This document shows positions 34,755 through 43,983 of a DNA stretch of 64,000 nucleotides, piece by piece (position 1 is the first letter of the stretch; each line of letters starts with the position of its first letter). The translations under genes and the position numbers were made by a program. Below the pieces are notes generated by a model. It did not search any database. It worked only from the letters and a program-made list of their open reading frames with translations, and had not been told where the DNA came from. Source of the stretch: Lactonifactor longoviformis DSM 17459 (lineage in GTDB: Bacteria > Bacillota > Clostridia > Lachnospirales > Lachnospiraceae); NCBI RefSeq assembly GCF_900129135.1, contig NZ_FQVI01000011.1, forward strand, positions 80,010 through 144,009, read 5' to 3'.

Positions 34755-35795
34755 ATGGCCCAGAAAAAGAGAGTCACATTTGACGATATTGCAAAATATA
34801 CCAACTTTTCCAAAACAACGATCTCCCGATACTTTAACAATCCGGATTCCCTGACGCTGGAGAACCAGCAGATCATCTCCGATGCGCTGGTGAAGCTGGA
34901 TTACAAAGAGAATAAGGTAGCGCGCATTCTCGCCAGCGGGAAAACTGAGTTTATCGGCATCATCGTGCCCAATCTGTATCTCCGCTATTACTCTGAGATG
35001 CTGGATCAGATACTCTCCACCTACGAGACCTTTGGCTACAAGTTTTTAGTCTTCATCGGCAACGGCAATGAGGAGAGCGAACGGCGCTACATTCAGGAAC
35101 TTCTCTCCTATCAGATAGAAGGAATGATCATCCTAAGCCACACCATTCCCTCCCGTGAATTGGCCGGACTGTCTATTCCAATCGTTACAATCGAACGTGA
35201 GGACCGCTTTGTATGCAGCGTCAACACCGACAATTATATGGGTGCTGTACAGGCCACGAGCCTCCTTGCCAGACACAAGTGCGATGTGCTTATTCACGTG
35301 AATTCCCCAACTCCGGAAGAACGCCCGGCCTACGGACGGATCCAGGGCTTTCGGGATTTCTGTAAGGAACATCACTTGAAACATCAGGTCATCATCGAAG
35401 AGCTGGGAAACACCAATGAGAGCAGTCAACGTCAGATGAGCCATATTTTAAACCAGATTGAAATGAACTACCCCAACCAGAAAAAAGGCATCTTCGTATC
35501 AAGCGATACATATGCCAATGTCCTTCTCAACCTGCTCTTTCGCAAGTACGGTACCCTGCCGCAGGATTACCTGATTATCGGCTTTGACAATTCTCCCGTT
35601 TCCGAAGAAGCTATTATCCCGATCAGCACCATTGGGCAGCAAATTGAAAAGTTGGCGTACGAGGCTGTCAGTATGCTCGTCACACAGATGAACGAACGTA
35701 AAAAAAGACGGCCCGTTCCTTTGAAAGAGCCCATTCACAAGATGGTCACTCCCATCCTTATCCGCCGGGAAACCACGGAAGGATTTTTAGAATAG
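34755..35795 (+). CDS. LacI-family repressor of the sugar operon
   Basis: A 346-residue LacI/GalR regulator. The helix-turn-helix and hinge (about 1-60, VTFDDIAKYTNFSKTTISRYFNN and VARILASGKT) precede a periplasmic-binding-protein-like sensor domain (about 65-335). The ATG at 34755 has only a weak ribosome site. It diverges from the ABC/GH operon, and matching operators lie in front of both. Its inducer is probably sucrose, fructose or a derived sugar. The stop codon lies inside a long terminator stem. Confidence 0.9.
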   Translation: MAQKKRVTFDDIAKYTNFSKTTISRYFNNPDSLTLENQQIISDALVKLDYKENKVARILASGKTEFIGIIVPNLYLRYYSEMLDQILSTYETFGYKFLVFIGNGNEESERRYIQELLSYQIEGMIILSHTIPSRELAGLSIPIVTIEREDRFVCSVNTDNYMGAVQATSLLARHKCDVLIHVNSPTPEERPAYGRIQGFRDFCKEHHLKHQVIIEELGNTNESSQRQMSHILNQIEMNYPNQKKGIFVSSDTYANVLLNLLFRKYGTLPQDYLIIGFDNSPVSEEAIIPISTIGQQIEKLAYEAVSMLVTQMNERKKRRPVPLKEPIHKMVTPILIRRETTEGFLE

Positions 35796-35838
35796 CAATA
35801 AAAGCTCCCGAAACATCCGGGAGCTTTTATTGCTATTC
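35790..35838. terminator. Bidirectional terminator with 21-bp perfect stem
   Basis: Positions 35790-35810 pair without mismatch to 35818-35838 around a 7-base loop, with A-rich and T-rich sections on both sides (AATAAAAGCTCCCG). It overlaps the stop codon of the LacI gene and closes the convergent membrane-protein gene at 35861. Confidence 0.85.
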
Positions 35839-35860
35839 GTCTTCCGTAATATAAAAGTTC

Positions 35861-36355
35861 TTAAGCATTAGCATTTTCTTTATCTTTGAATAAATGCAGC
35901 TTAAATATGACAAATCGGGCAATAGGCTGTGCAATGCACATCTCCACAAACAAAGAAATTGCAAAATTTCTCGGCCATTTATAAAAAAACATTCTTATGG
36001 GCTCCATCGTGACAGAACGTGTCCCAATCCATGTGCCAAGCACTGTTAAAAACACAGACATTAAAAGTACCGTACATAATATATTTACAACAATATGTGC
36101 GTTAAAACTGTCTCCCTCTGATATTATTCTAGCTGTCATCCTTTCAGCGGGAATATAAGTCAATAGAACAATGGCGATCACGCATAACCAAACAAGCGGT
36201 AAGATACTTAACACGTCAGCCCATACATATAAATGAAAGCCTGCCTCAAAGCAAGTAATAACAGGTGCTATGATATTCACGGAAATAATAGAGATAATCC
36301 CCATAAATAATGCAAATTCTTTTTTATTGCGTGGTAACTTCATATAAAAATCCAT
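35861..36355 (-). CDS. DUF2798-type small membrane protein
   Basis: A 164-residue protein with about four hydrophobic spans. It begins KLPRNKKEFALFMGIISIISVNIIAPVITCFE and resembles DUF2798 proteins of unknown function, apparently two copies of a two-span unit. AAAAGGAG before the ATG at 36355 supports the start. It stands alone between two terminators. No enzymatic motif is visible. Confidence 0.75.
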   Translation of the reverse strand: MDFYMKLPRNKKEFALFMGIISIISVNIIAPVITCFEAGFHLYVWADVLSILPLVWLCVIAIVLLTYIPAERMTARIISEGDSFNAHIVVNILCTVLLMSVFLTVLGTWIGTRSVTMEPIRMFFYKWPRNFAISLFVEMCIAQPIARFVIFKLHLFKDKENANA

Positions 36356-36377
36356 AGCTTTATTTCTCCTTTTCAAC

Positions 36378-36416
36378 AAAAAAACAGCATGAAATCATTT
36401 GATTTCACGCTGAACC
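36378..36416 (-). terminator. Rho-independent terminator (minus strand)
   Basis: On the minus strand CAGCGTGAAATCA and TGATTTCATGCTG pair around AAA-type loop bases and are followed by seven T. It lies just before the DUF2798-type gene and ends transcription from the genes upstream of it. Confidence 0.75.
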
Positions 36417-36470
36417 ATTATACGCGCGCATTTTTTACAGACAAATTATACCACATAAACTTCTAAATCT

Positions 36471-36767
36471 TCAAGCGAAAATTTCAAAATCCTCTAAATT
36501 GGAAGCCTTACTCGTGTTCTCCTTACTAATTTCTATTGCTTCATTATTTTCTTCAGAATCCACTAGTTTTGCTAAATCCATTCGTTCTTTGATTTCATTA
36601 ACCCCATCCCATGTGATTGTAATATCTTTGCCTGCAGAGTATATTTTGCCTGCACTTCTTGTTTTAGGTACATTATGTTGTGATTTAATTAGTCTGCCTA
36701 AGCTGTAAAATAAATTATCGCTTGGATAAACAGATTGTGCGTAAATAGTTGTTCCAATTATAAACAT
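36471..36767 (-). pseudogene. Unrecognised AT-rich 98-codon frame, possibly a gene fragment
   Basis: This reads as a soluble peptide with RLIKSQHNVPKTRSAGKIYS in the middle and a Ser/Glu-rich tail. I do not recognise the family. No ribosome site precedes the first ATG. A different frame immediately upstream (36768-36845) also reads like protein (AMPGMGERISNIPKGSDMP). Both could be pieces of decayed mobile-element genes. Lower GC than the surroundings supports foreign origin. Confidence 0.35.
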
Positions 36768-36845
36768 CTACATATGAAATAGGCATATCTGAACCCTTCG
36801 GGATATTAGAAATTCGCTCCCCCATTCCGGGCATTGCATTTTTGG

Positions 36846-37538
36846 CTATAGATAAATTGCCCTTTGGGCAGCAGCCTGTCCATGGATGTGCGTGGAATCA
36901 AAGACGGGAAGCACGGAATCCTCCTGTTTTATCAGCATTCCAATCTCAGTACATCCCAGGATAACGCCCTCTGCACCATCCATTTTCAGCTTTTCTATAA
37001 TTTTCTGGTATTGCACACGTGAAGCATCCAAAACCATGCCAAGACACAGTTCATTATAAATCACACGGTTTATCTTCTCAATATCCTTTTTCTCTGGTAT
37101 CACTACAGCAATGCCTTTTTCAAACAGCCTTTTTTTATAAAAATCCTGCGTCATTGTGTACTTAGTCCCTAATAACGCAACCCTTTTTATATTATGTTCC
37201 AGTAAAGCCTCTGCAACCGCATCCGCGATATGAAGAATGGGAACCTTTAGTTTATCCTGCATCTGCGGTACAATCTTATGCATTGTATTTGTACAGATAA
37301 CAATAAAATCTGCCCCTGCCTTCTCAAGATTTTTAGCGGCTTCGCTGAGAATGCTCTCGCTTTTCTCCCAGTCCCCCTTTGCCTGACATTCCTCTATCTC
37401 TGCAAAATCCACACTATAAAGTATTATTTTAGCCGAATGCAGACCGCCAAGTTCTTTCTTAACATACTCATTAATAATCTTATAATATGATATTGTACTT
37501 TCCCAACTCATGCCACCCAGCAAACCTACTACTTTCAT
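36846..37538 (-). CDS. Aspartate/glutamate racemase family protein
   Basis: A 230-residue cofactor-independent racemase-type enzyme. The two catalytic cysteines are C82 in VICTNTMHK and C196 in ILGCTEIG, and the opening GLLGGMSWEST is typical of YgeA-like aspartate/glutamate racemases. It probably interconverts L- and D-aspartate, glutamate or related amino acids in the cytoplasm. It is transcribed behind a small membrane-protein gene. Confidence 0.88.
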   Translation of the reverse strand: MKVVGLLGGMSWESTISYYKIINEYVKKELGGLHSAKIILYSVDFAEIEECQAKGDWEKSESILSEAAKNLEKAGADFIVICTNTMHKIVPQMQDKLKVPILHIADAVAEALLEHNIKRVALLGTKYTMTQDFYKKRLFEKGIAVVIPEKKDIEKINRVIYNELCLGMVLDASRVQYQKIIEKLKMDGAEGVILGCTEIGMLIKQEDSVLPVFDSTHIHGQAAAQRAIYL

Positions 37539-37563
37539 ACCACATACTCCTTAACTCATTTCA

Positions 37564-37734
37564 TTATTTATTTTTCTTCTTATCCATACCAAGTGCAATA
37601 AATCCTGCCGTGACAGCCAGTGCAAGCATAATATCATGTTCTCCAAGGGGATCGATGACTATAGAATACAGCAAAAATGCTGTACAAATCAGTAATACGG
37701 CTAATAGTATCCATCGTAAAATTTTTTTGTCCAT
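37564..37734 (-). CDS. Small two-span membrane protein (56 aa)
   Basis: A short gene with a strong ribosome site (GGAGGG eight bases before the ATG at 37734). The product starts MDKKILRWILLAVLL, has two hydrophobic stretches (about 6-25 and 36-48) and ends GMDKKKNK. It carries no recognised domain. The good ribosome site and clean codon use argue that it is real, and it lies 25 bases before the racemase gene on the same strand. Confidence 0.6.
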   Translation of the reverse strand: MDKKILRWILLAVLLICTAFLLYSIVIDPLGEHDIMLALAVTAGFIALGMDKKKNK

Positions 37735-38097
37735 CTGCAGACCCTCCTTCTTCCAGTTTTCCTTCCGTCCAGTACCAGACCACCACCATCACCACATGCC
37801 ATAGTCCAAATAGCAATGCCTGAATCTCAGAATATTTCCTGCGATGCAGATGGATACCGCAGCAAAGGAGACCCCTGGTACTGCTTTTTCAGCGCCTTAA
37901 ATCCACGTAGGAAGCGGCAACCATAGAGGCAATGCCGTGAATGTAAAACACCATCTCAGTCTGGAAACGTAAACTTCGCTTTTGGCGGCATATTCTTCCA
38001 CATCTCTTTCACTTACTAACATTCTAAAACACATGTATTAAAACGCCTGTATTTATTATAGGAAAAATGCTCGCTGTTGTCTAGAGCGGGTTTTGTT
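37735..38097 (-). pseudogene. Decayed membrane-protein sequence
   Basis: Minus-strand fragments read as protein in different frames, including EIQALLFGLWHVVMVVVWYW, which resembles the second motif of CPBP (Abi) membrane proteases, and MVFYIHGIASMVAASYVDLRR further upstream. Frameshifts separate them and no full gene is recoverable. This is probably a pseudogene remnant. The CPBP assignment is weak. Confidence 0.35.
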
Positions 38098-38865
38098 TTA
38101 GAACCCCAGATCGGAAAGCCACTTTGTAAGCTTCTGTTCCCTGCTTTTCAAGCTTCCCGCTTCTCCCTGATATTTTCCCAGATGCTTTTCTCCTGCTATC
38201 ACACCATCCATCATGAACAGTACCCTCTGTGTTTTCGCCGCCACCTTTATATCATGGGTAACAAGAAGGACCGTTGTACCGTTTTCATTTATTTTCAGCA
38301 GTATATCCATAATCTCTCCGGCAGCTTTTGAGTTAAGCGCCCCGGTAGGCTCGTCTCCGAAAAGAATTTCCGGCTGGTTCATCAGTGCCCGGCAGATGGA
38401 TGCCCGCTGAAGCTGACCGCCGGATGCCTGTGTAATAGGACGGTCCGCCAGCTGCAAAATTCCAGTCTGTTCCATAAGCTTTTTGCCCCGCTCCTTGATT
38501 TCCTGCTTTGTTTCCCTTTTTGAGAGGCAGGCGGACAGAAGGATATTGTCAAATATATTCAGGTTTTTCAGAAGGTTATTCTGTTGGAAAATAAAGCCCA
38601 TCCTAGACAGACGGATTTTTGCAATCTCGTCCTCTGACATTGCAGAAAAATCTATATCGCAGAACCTGACGCTTCCCTGTGTTGCTCTGTCCATGCCGCT
38701 GACGGTGTATAAAAGCGTGGATTTCCCGGATCCGGAGGGTCCCATGACAGAGAGAAACTCCCCCCTCTCTATCGTCATACTGACATCATGCAGCACCCTC
38801 TGCCTGCTGTTTTTTCCCACGTCATATTCTTTGATTAGATGTTTCACTTCGAGTATAGTATTCAT
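38098..38865 (-). CDS. ABC exporter ATPase, MacB/LolD type (second system)
   Basis: A 255-residue ATPase with Walker A GPSGSGKST, Q-loop in IFQQNN, signature QASGGQLQRAS, Walker B LFGDEPTGALN and switch His VTHD. It pairs with the FtsX-type permease encoded 70 bases upstream. The C-terminal tail (about 225-255) is longer than usual. It is the last gene of a unit that begins with a TetR-controlled promoter. Confidence 0.9.
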   Translation of the reverse strand: MNTILEVKHLIKEYDVGKNSRQRVLHDVSMTIERGEFLSVMGPSGSGKSTLLYTVSGMDRATQGSVRFCDIDFSAMSEDEIAKIRLSRMGFIFQQNNLLKNLNIFDNILLSACLSKRETKQEIKERGKKLMEQTGILQLADRPITQASGGQLQRASICRALMNQPEILFGDEPTGALNSKAAGEIMDILLKINENGTTVLLVTHDIKVAAKTQRVLFMMDGVIAGEKHLGKYQGEAGSLKSREQKLTKWLSDLGF

Positions 38866-38935
38866 ATTAACCTCATTTCTGTTTTTTTAATGGATATTTA
38901 AAGTTCTTCCCACTCATGGAAAATAAGTGCCTGCT

Positions 38936-41269
38936 CTATTCTGCTGCCATCATAACGTGGATACTCCGAACCGTCTTTCTGCACAGAATCATGACTGCGG
39001 CTACTGCCAGCATCAATGACAGCGGGCATAAAAGCCAGGTATACAGGGGGTTTACCACAAATCTCATATCCGATATTCCTGATATAAGCAATCCCGCCAG
39101 CTTCCCGCCCAGCAGGTTGGCCGCCAGCACCCCACAAGCCACTCCTGCTGCCAGGATTACTACGGCACGTGTAAGATACTGCTTCATGATATGGTTGACT
39201 GTAAAACCCAGGCTTTTCATAACCGCAGTCTGTCTGGCCTCCTTCGTCATAAGCATCTTGAAAAACATGCCTGTTATCAGGGCTGCCACTGCAAGTGCAA
39301 GTACAAAAGCGGATTTTACCACCAAACGCAGCTGATCGATCACACCGCCCAGCGTCTGCTCCACATATTCTGTTACATCCGTCACCTTCGCCGGATGGAA
39401 GGTTTCACTGTATTCCAGCCTCTTTTCCTCCAGGGAAACGCCGTCCTTCAGGTCGATATTCACCGTGAACCATATCACTTGCTCATGGTCCACAGGAAGA
39501 ATGGCTTTCGCTGTCTTCCCCCCGTTGGTGACATCCTGATAGATACCGGATACGGTCATCTGCCGTTCCCTGCCCCCCACAATCAGGTTCAGATTGTCTC
39601 CAGGTTCCTTCTGATACTCCTTTGCATTCATGGACGACAGTGCAATTTCATTTTCCTTCTGTGGTGCAGATCCTTTCGTATACTCCAGAGGAAACAGGTC
39701 AAAATCTCCGATTTCTACCTTCATGTTATCGTATGTCCCATTACTGTTCGCCGCCTTATACGTGCAGGTAAACATAGCCCCATACTTAGAAACATCCCCA
39801 TCCTTTTTCAAATATTCTTCCGTTTTCTTATATCTTGCAATCATATCCGCCGTATGCTGCAGGTCAAGACGGAGATCGCATTTTCCCGCGCCCATATAGG
39901 TGACAAAGTTTGATGACTCTAGTGTATTTAAAAGGTTAATGGGAACGATCATCAAAAAGGTGCAGAGGGCAAACACAAAACATAAAAGTCCGTACATCCG
40001 GAAGTGTCCCAATACCTCATTCACTCCCAGAAACAGGTTCACATCTTTTATCCGGCTGTGGGAAAGAGTATATGTTCCCGCCTTTCTGCCCTTGTCCGGT
40101 GCCGTGCCAAGGCGCAGCGCTTCCAGTGCAGAAATATGGCGGAAACGGCGCAGAACCAACATACAGAAAACGATAATTGCGCCAAAGACAATTCCAGCGC
40201 CTGTTACGGGAAGCAGCCAGTTCCATATGGTCTGCTTTCCTCTTCCCATGTACAGAGAAATATTTGCTGTAAACAGATTCCCTGCAAACAGAGAAAGCAA
40301 ATATCCCACCACACAGGCCACAGCAGAGATCAACGTATATTTCACCATATAAAGTTTCCTGATATCCTGATTTGAAATCCCTATTGCCTTCAGCACTCCG
40401 ATCTCCCGGTAATCCTCCTCTATGGTGGTGAGCATGGTAAACCGCAGACAAAGCGCGGCAATCAAGACCAGCAGGCAGGCAATAAAGATAATGACAGCTG
40501 CGGCAATCCCGTCAGACATTCCATTAATCACCTTTACCAGAGAATAACCCATTGCCGTACCCTTCTGGGGCATATTGGAATCCTGGTAAAGCGTTTCCAG
40601 TTCCCTTACTCTGGACGTATCATAGAGCTGAAATTCAATCAAATATTCTATATCACCTAAATGCTCACGCAAAAGTTCCCAATCTCCGTCACTGACCAGA
40701 AAACGTTTGGAGTTTATCATGGAAGGATTCATCAGGCTGTCACGCAAAAACGCCACGATGGTAAAATCTCTCGCAAAATTCCCAGCCGCGACCTGTACTT
40801 TGTCCCCGGGCTTTAGATTGTATCGCTGCATATGATAAATCGGTACTGCTATTTCCCCATCGGATACCTGTAATACCTGATTATTCGTATCCAGAAGATA
40901 GTCAAACTGCTGATTCTGCCGGACGAAGGAGTTTTCCATTAAGCTGTCGGCCTCAGATTGCTCCTGACCTCCTATATAAATATTAGCTCCATTGATACCC
41001 AAAAGCTCTGTGGTCTGCTGTGCTTTAACAAGCCGGCGGTTTTCTTTTACGAAATCATCCAGCTCCATCTGCTCTACCTCCCCTGCATGGAGCTGTGAGA
41101 AATGCGATGCATCCGCACTCGCAAGCAGCGTATCCATGGAGCCTGACAGCGTAAGAATAATGGTAATCGCACCGGATACCAACATTGCTGCCAGGATAAA
41201 AAATCCGCATAGGGCGGCAGTAATCATCCGGTTTCTCCTTAAATCATTTTTTAACATGCGCAGCATCAT
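38936..41269 (-). CDS. FtsX-like ABC permease (second system)
   Basis: A membrane protein of about 777 residues with an N-terminal span (about 15-40), an external domain, a three-span FtsX block (about 255-385), a second leader span near 430, another external domain and a final three-span block (about 655-765). It works with the adjacent MacB-type ATPase. AGGAAGG lies directly before an ATG at 41281, too close to use, so the double ATG at 41269/41266 is preferred. A TetR operator lies just upstream. The export substrate is unknown. Confidence 0.88.
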   Translation of the reverse strand: MMLRMLKNDLRRNRMITAALCGFFILAAMLVSGAITIILTLSGSMDTLLASADASHFSQLHAGEVEQMELDDFVKENRRLVKAQQTTELLGINGANIYIGGQEQSEADSLMENSFVRQNQQFDYLLDTNNQVLQVSDGEIAVPIYHMQRYNLKPGDKVQVAAGNFARDFTIVAFLRDSLMNPSMINSKRFLVSDGDWELLREHLGDIEYLIEFQLYDTSRVRELETLYQDSNMPQKGTAMGYSLVKVINGMSDGIAAAVIIFIACLLVLIAALCLRFTMLTTIEEDYREIGVLKAIGISNQDIRKLYMVKYTLISAVACVVGYLLSLFAGNLFTANISLYMGRGKQTIWNWLLPVTGAGIVFGAIIVFCMLVLRRFRHISALEALRLGTAPDKGRKAGTYTLSHSRIKDVNLFLGVNEVLGHFRMYGLLCFVFALCTFLMIVPINLLNTLESSNFVTYMGAGKCDLRLDLQHTADMIARYKKTEEYLKKDGDVSKYGAMFTCTYKAANSNGTYDNMKVEIGDFDLFPLEYTKGSAPQKENEIALSSMNAKEYQKEPGDNLNLIVGGRERQMTVSGIYQDVTNGGKTAKAILPVDHEQVIWFTVNIDLKDGVSLEEKRLEYSETFHPAKVTDVTEYVEQTLGGVIDQLRLVVKSAFVLALAVAALITGMFFKMLMTKEARQTAVMKSLGFTVNHIMKQYLTRAVVILAAGVACGVLAANLLGGKLAGLLISGISDMRFVVNPLYTWLLCPLSLMLAVAAVMILCRKTVRSIHVMMAAE

Positions 41270-41335
41270 AAGCCAGCCCATCCTTCCTGTGTTCGAAATT
41301 ATACTGATATATTTTTATACGATACTAGTTATTAG

Positions 41336-41354
41336 ACCGTCAGTCTGTCGATAA
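41336..41354. promoter_or_regulatory. TetR operator before the ABC permease gene
   Basis: ACCGTCAGTCTGTCGATAA matches 17 of 19 bases of the site at 42056-42074 before the TetR gene. It lies about 65 bases upstream of the permease start. Confidence 0.65.
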
Positions 41355-41386
41355 ATGATTAAAAAACAAAGAGACTTTTTGTCCCC

Positions 41387-42022
41387 TTATTTTTTACTAT
41401 CCTGAAAAAGAGGTAGTATTGCTTCCTGCATGCTGCCCGGCTCCATACCCAGAAGCCGTTCCAAATTGTAGATAAGTGCCTCTATTTTCTTTTGTTTTAT
41501 TTCCTTACCATTCTGCGCAAGATCATCAAATACCGTATTGGAATACAGCAGAGTCATTTCCACCACTTCCGCCGGGTAATCTGTGTGGCATATTCCCTGC
41601 TCTATGGCTTCTTCTATCAGTTCTGTAACCAGAGGATTGACTTCCGCCAGCAGGCTTTCCTGCAGTTTCTGATGCAATAACGCATTCTGGGGCTTATGTA
41701 CCTGCTCCAGTATCACACTGCCAACAGGACTCTCTACATTGAGTGCACGTACAGCCAGCGTAAGACGCTGCAAAACCGGCACTTCCTTTTGATGGGTAAT
41801 CCACTTTGCCTTGGCGATTAACCGATCTGTGATTCGATCTATCATGGCGTCCAGAATGTCTTCTTTTGACTTAAAATGATAGTATAGGGTTCCTCTGGCA
41901 ATTCCAACCTCATTCAAAATATCGTTGGTACTAGTATGGTCAAACCCCTTTGTCCCAAACAGTCTTTCCGCCACATCCAGTATTTCATTTCTGCGTTCCT
42001 TCGCTTCTTTTACCTTGCGCAT
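41387..42022 (-). CDS. TetR-family regulator of the ABC exporter
   Basis: A 211-residue TetR protein. The helix-turn-helix (about 10-55) contains DHTSTNDILNEVGIARGTLYYHFKSKEDIL, and the ligand-binding helices fill the rest. GGTGG precedes the ATG at 42022. It lies directly upstream of the permease and ATPase genes on the same strand. The same 19-base operator occurs before its own gene and before the permease, so it should repress itself and the exporter until its ligand binds. Confidence 0.9.
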   Translation of the reverse strand: MRKVKEAKERRNEILDVAERLFGTKGFDHTSTNDILNEVGIARGTLYYHFKSKEDILDAMIDRITDRLIAKAKWITHQKEVPVLQRLTLAVRALNVESPVGSVILEQVHKPQNALLHQKLQESLLAEVNPLVTELIEEAIEQGICHTDYPAEVVEMTLLYSNTVFDDLAQNGKEIKQKKIEALIYNLERLLGMEPGSMQEAILPLFQDSKK

Positions 42023-42055
42023 TGCTTCTACCACCGTTTCATTATAAACTCGTAT

Positions 42056-42074
42056 ACCGACAATCTGTCGATAA
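42056..42074. promoter_or_regulatory. TetR operator before its own gene
   Basis: ACCGACAATCTGTCGATAA, with the dyad CGACA-ATC-TGTCG. It is nearly identical to the site before the ABC permease gene (two differences), in the same orientation. Confidence 0.65.
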
Positions 42075-42144
42075 CACTTTATCATGAATGTACAGGAATG
42101 TCAATTTAATCCGACACATCTTCGCTGTCGCAGGCTGTTAACGG

Positions 42145-43050
42145 TTATGGTTCTCCAGGCTGTTTTTCTGTATCAATATAATATTCTTTCGTCAAATCCA
42201 AAAAGAGGTTTATCACAGGGTTGTTATTATTAGGATTCACCACACACACATAGGCATCCGTATATTCCGAGTCAAACTTGATAGAATGATAATGCGGATT
42301 ATTCAATGATGTCGGATCATATGGATTTGAAATTGTAAGTCCATTTTCTGACAGCACCTTAAAATAAGCAATTTCCGACGAAGGTACTTCGACCTGATGC
42401 ACATCTGTGAGATCAAAACGGCCTTTGAATATCTTATTCACCTGATAGCCATTGGGCCCTGTAAAATAAAATGTTTCCCCTGCAAGATCATGATATTCCA
42501 GTGACTGTTTGCCTGACAGCCTGTGATGTGACGACATAACAATAAGAGCATCTACTTTTTTCAGCTGCTTGACATCAAATCCCAGTTCATGCCAATGAGG
42601 GAAATCAAGACCCATTGCTATATCGATGCTTCCATTTGTCAGTCCTTTAATCTGCTCCCAGGAATACAATTTGCTGCACTGTATTTGCAATGACGGGAAG
42701 TCTTCACGGAGTTTATTGATGATTGACAAAAAAATATACTCTGCATAATATCCCGCCTGAAAAGAGATTGATAAAGAACCGCTCTTCCCTTCTGTAGCCA
42801 TCTCCGCCATTCTTAGGGCATAGTCCATCTGTAAAAGCGCTTCTTTCACACCATCGTACAGTATCTGACCAGGCTTTGTAAGACGCAGAGGTTTGCTGTT
42901 TCGATTGAAAAGCGCATACCCCAATTCGTCCTCCAACATCTGTATCTGTCGGCTGATTGTCGGCTGAGATGTGTAAACCTGTCTTGCCGCATGAGTGAAA
43001 TTCCCGGTTTCGGCAACGGAAATAAAATACTTGAGCTGTAATAAAGTCAT
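42145..43050 (-). CDS. LysR-family regulator
   Basis: A 301-residue LysR-type regulator. The winged helix-turn-helix (about 1-60, MTLLQLKYFISVAETGNFTHAARQVYTSQPTISRQIQMLE) precedes a two-lobed effector domain (about 90-295). GGAGG precedes the ATG at 43050. It is the last gene of a co-directional run but is separated from the reductase gene by a strong hairpin. The palindrome GAGTAT-TCCT-ATACTC (43064-43079) lies just before its ribosome site. A LysR-type box before the glycyl radical enzyme gene makes that operon its likely target. Confidence 0.9.
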   Translation of the reverse strand: MTLLQLKYFISVAETGNFTHAARQVYTSQPTISRQIQMLEDELGYALFNRNSKPLRLTKPGQILYDGVKEALLQMDYALRMAEMATEGKSGSLSISFQAGYYAEYIFLSIINKLREDFPSLQIQCSKLYSWEQIKGLTNGSIDIAMGLDFPHWHELGFDVKQLKKVDALIVMSSHHRLSGKQSLEYHDLAGETFYFTGPNGYQVNKIFKGRFDLTDVHQVEVPSSEIAYFKVLSENGLTISNPYDPTSLNNPHYHSIKFDSEYTDAYVCVVNPNNNNPVINLFLDLTKEYYIDTEKQPGEP

Positions 43051-43063
43051 AACAACCTCCACA

Positions 43064-43079
43064 GAGTATTCCTATACTC
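43064..43079. promoter_or_regulatory. Palindrome in the LysR gene leader
   Basis: GAGTAT-TCCT-ATACTC has perfect 6-bp arms immediately upstream of the ribosome site. It is a possible autoregulatory site. It differs from the box before the glycyl radical enzyme gene, so a shared regulator is not shown. Confidence 0.4.
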
Positions 43080-43110
43080 GTATCCTTAAAAATCCATTTT
43101 CACTATAGCA

Positions 43111-43148
43111 CACAAACAGGGCATCTGCAATAAGATGCCCTGTTTGTG
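43111..43148. terminator. 16-bp perfect hairpin between reductase and LysR genes
   Basis: CACAAACAGGGCATCT and AGATGCCCTGTTTGTG pair around a 6-base loop, 15 bases beyond the reductase stop. The T-run is broken (TTTGTG), but the stem is strong enough to act as the operon terminator. Confidence 0.7.
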
Positions 43149-43162
43149 ATTCTGGTTCGAAA

Positions 43163-43966
43163 TTATTGATTTCCCAGCTTCCTACAATGCTCAACAGAAG
43201 TTTTTACAAACTCTTCATACATTTCATCAAAACCCATAGATTCGATTTTTTCCAAAGCAGTTACGGTAGCCCCTCCCGGGAGCCTGAGGGCAGTTTCAAG
43301 ATCTTTCAGACTAATATCAGAAGAAAGAATCATCTCCGCGCTCCCCTTCATTGTCTGGGCAAATAACCGGATTGCCGTATCAGGATTCAATCCGTATTTT
43401 TCAGCCTCTTTTATCATTAAGTTAGAAATATGATAGAAGAATCCCGGAGCCGAACCATTGAACGGAAGAATCTCTGCCATCATGCCATCCGGAATCTCCT
43501 CTACGATACCGGATAATCTGAGGATAGACGTGACCTTCTCTACATCTTCATCTGTACAGTTTGCATTACGCGATACCGCAAATGCCCCTGCTCCTACCCG
43601 TGAGCTCATGTTCGGCATACAGATAACTACTTTACAGTCCTCACCCAGATGTTCCGTATACCATGGCTGCTCAATACCCGTAACAACTGTCAGCATTAGC
43701 TGTCCCGGCCTGTAGCACGCCTTCAGCTCGTCGATAATAAGTCCTGCCACTTTAGGTGTCACTCCCAGAACCAGCATTTCTGAATGGTCAACCAGTTCTT
43801 TCATGTTGTCAAATGTCGCATAGCCTTTCGATGCATAGTCTTTGCGGGTATCTTCATTGATATCATAGATACCGATTTCAGCCGGATTATAATCCTCATT
43901 AAGCTCTGCTCCTGTGTGCATTGCACGAATAATGTTTCCTGCGGCAATAAAACCATAACGTAACAT
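43163..43966 (-). CDS. Pyrroline-5-carboxylate reductase-like protein
   Basis: A 267-residue ProC-family reductase. The Rossmann start is LRYGFIAAGNIIRAM, NAD(P) contacts follow around LVLGVTPKV and VVTGIEQPW, and the C-terminal helical dimer domain contains FNGSAPGFFYHISNLMIKEA and LPGGATVTALEKIE. ProC enzymes reduce the C=N bond of pyrroline-5-carboxylate to proline. Its place behind a glycyl radical enzyme and its activase suggests it reduces a pyrroline or pyrrolinium product of that enzyme, as in hydroxyproline dehydratase clusters. The first Gly of the GxGxxG motif region is partly replaced (GFIAAGNI). It may be specialised for an N-methylated substrate, which is inference. Confidence 0.85.
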   Translation of the reverse strand: MLRYGFIAAGNIIRAMHTGAELNEDYNPAEIGIYDINEDTRKDYASKGYATFDNMKELVDHSEMLVLGVTPKVAGLIIDELKACYRPGQLMLTVVTGIEQPWYTEHLGEDCKVVICMPNMSSRVGAGAFAVSRNANCTDEDVEKVTSILRLSGIVEEIPDGMMAEILPFNGSAPGFFYHISNLMIKEAEKYGLNPDTAIRLFAQTMKGSAEMILSSDISLKDLETALRLPGGATVTALEKIESMGFDEMYEEFVKTSVEHCRKLGNQ

Positions 43967-43983
43967 AATTGTTTCCACCTTTC

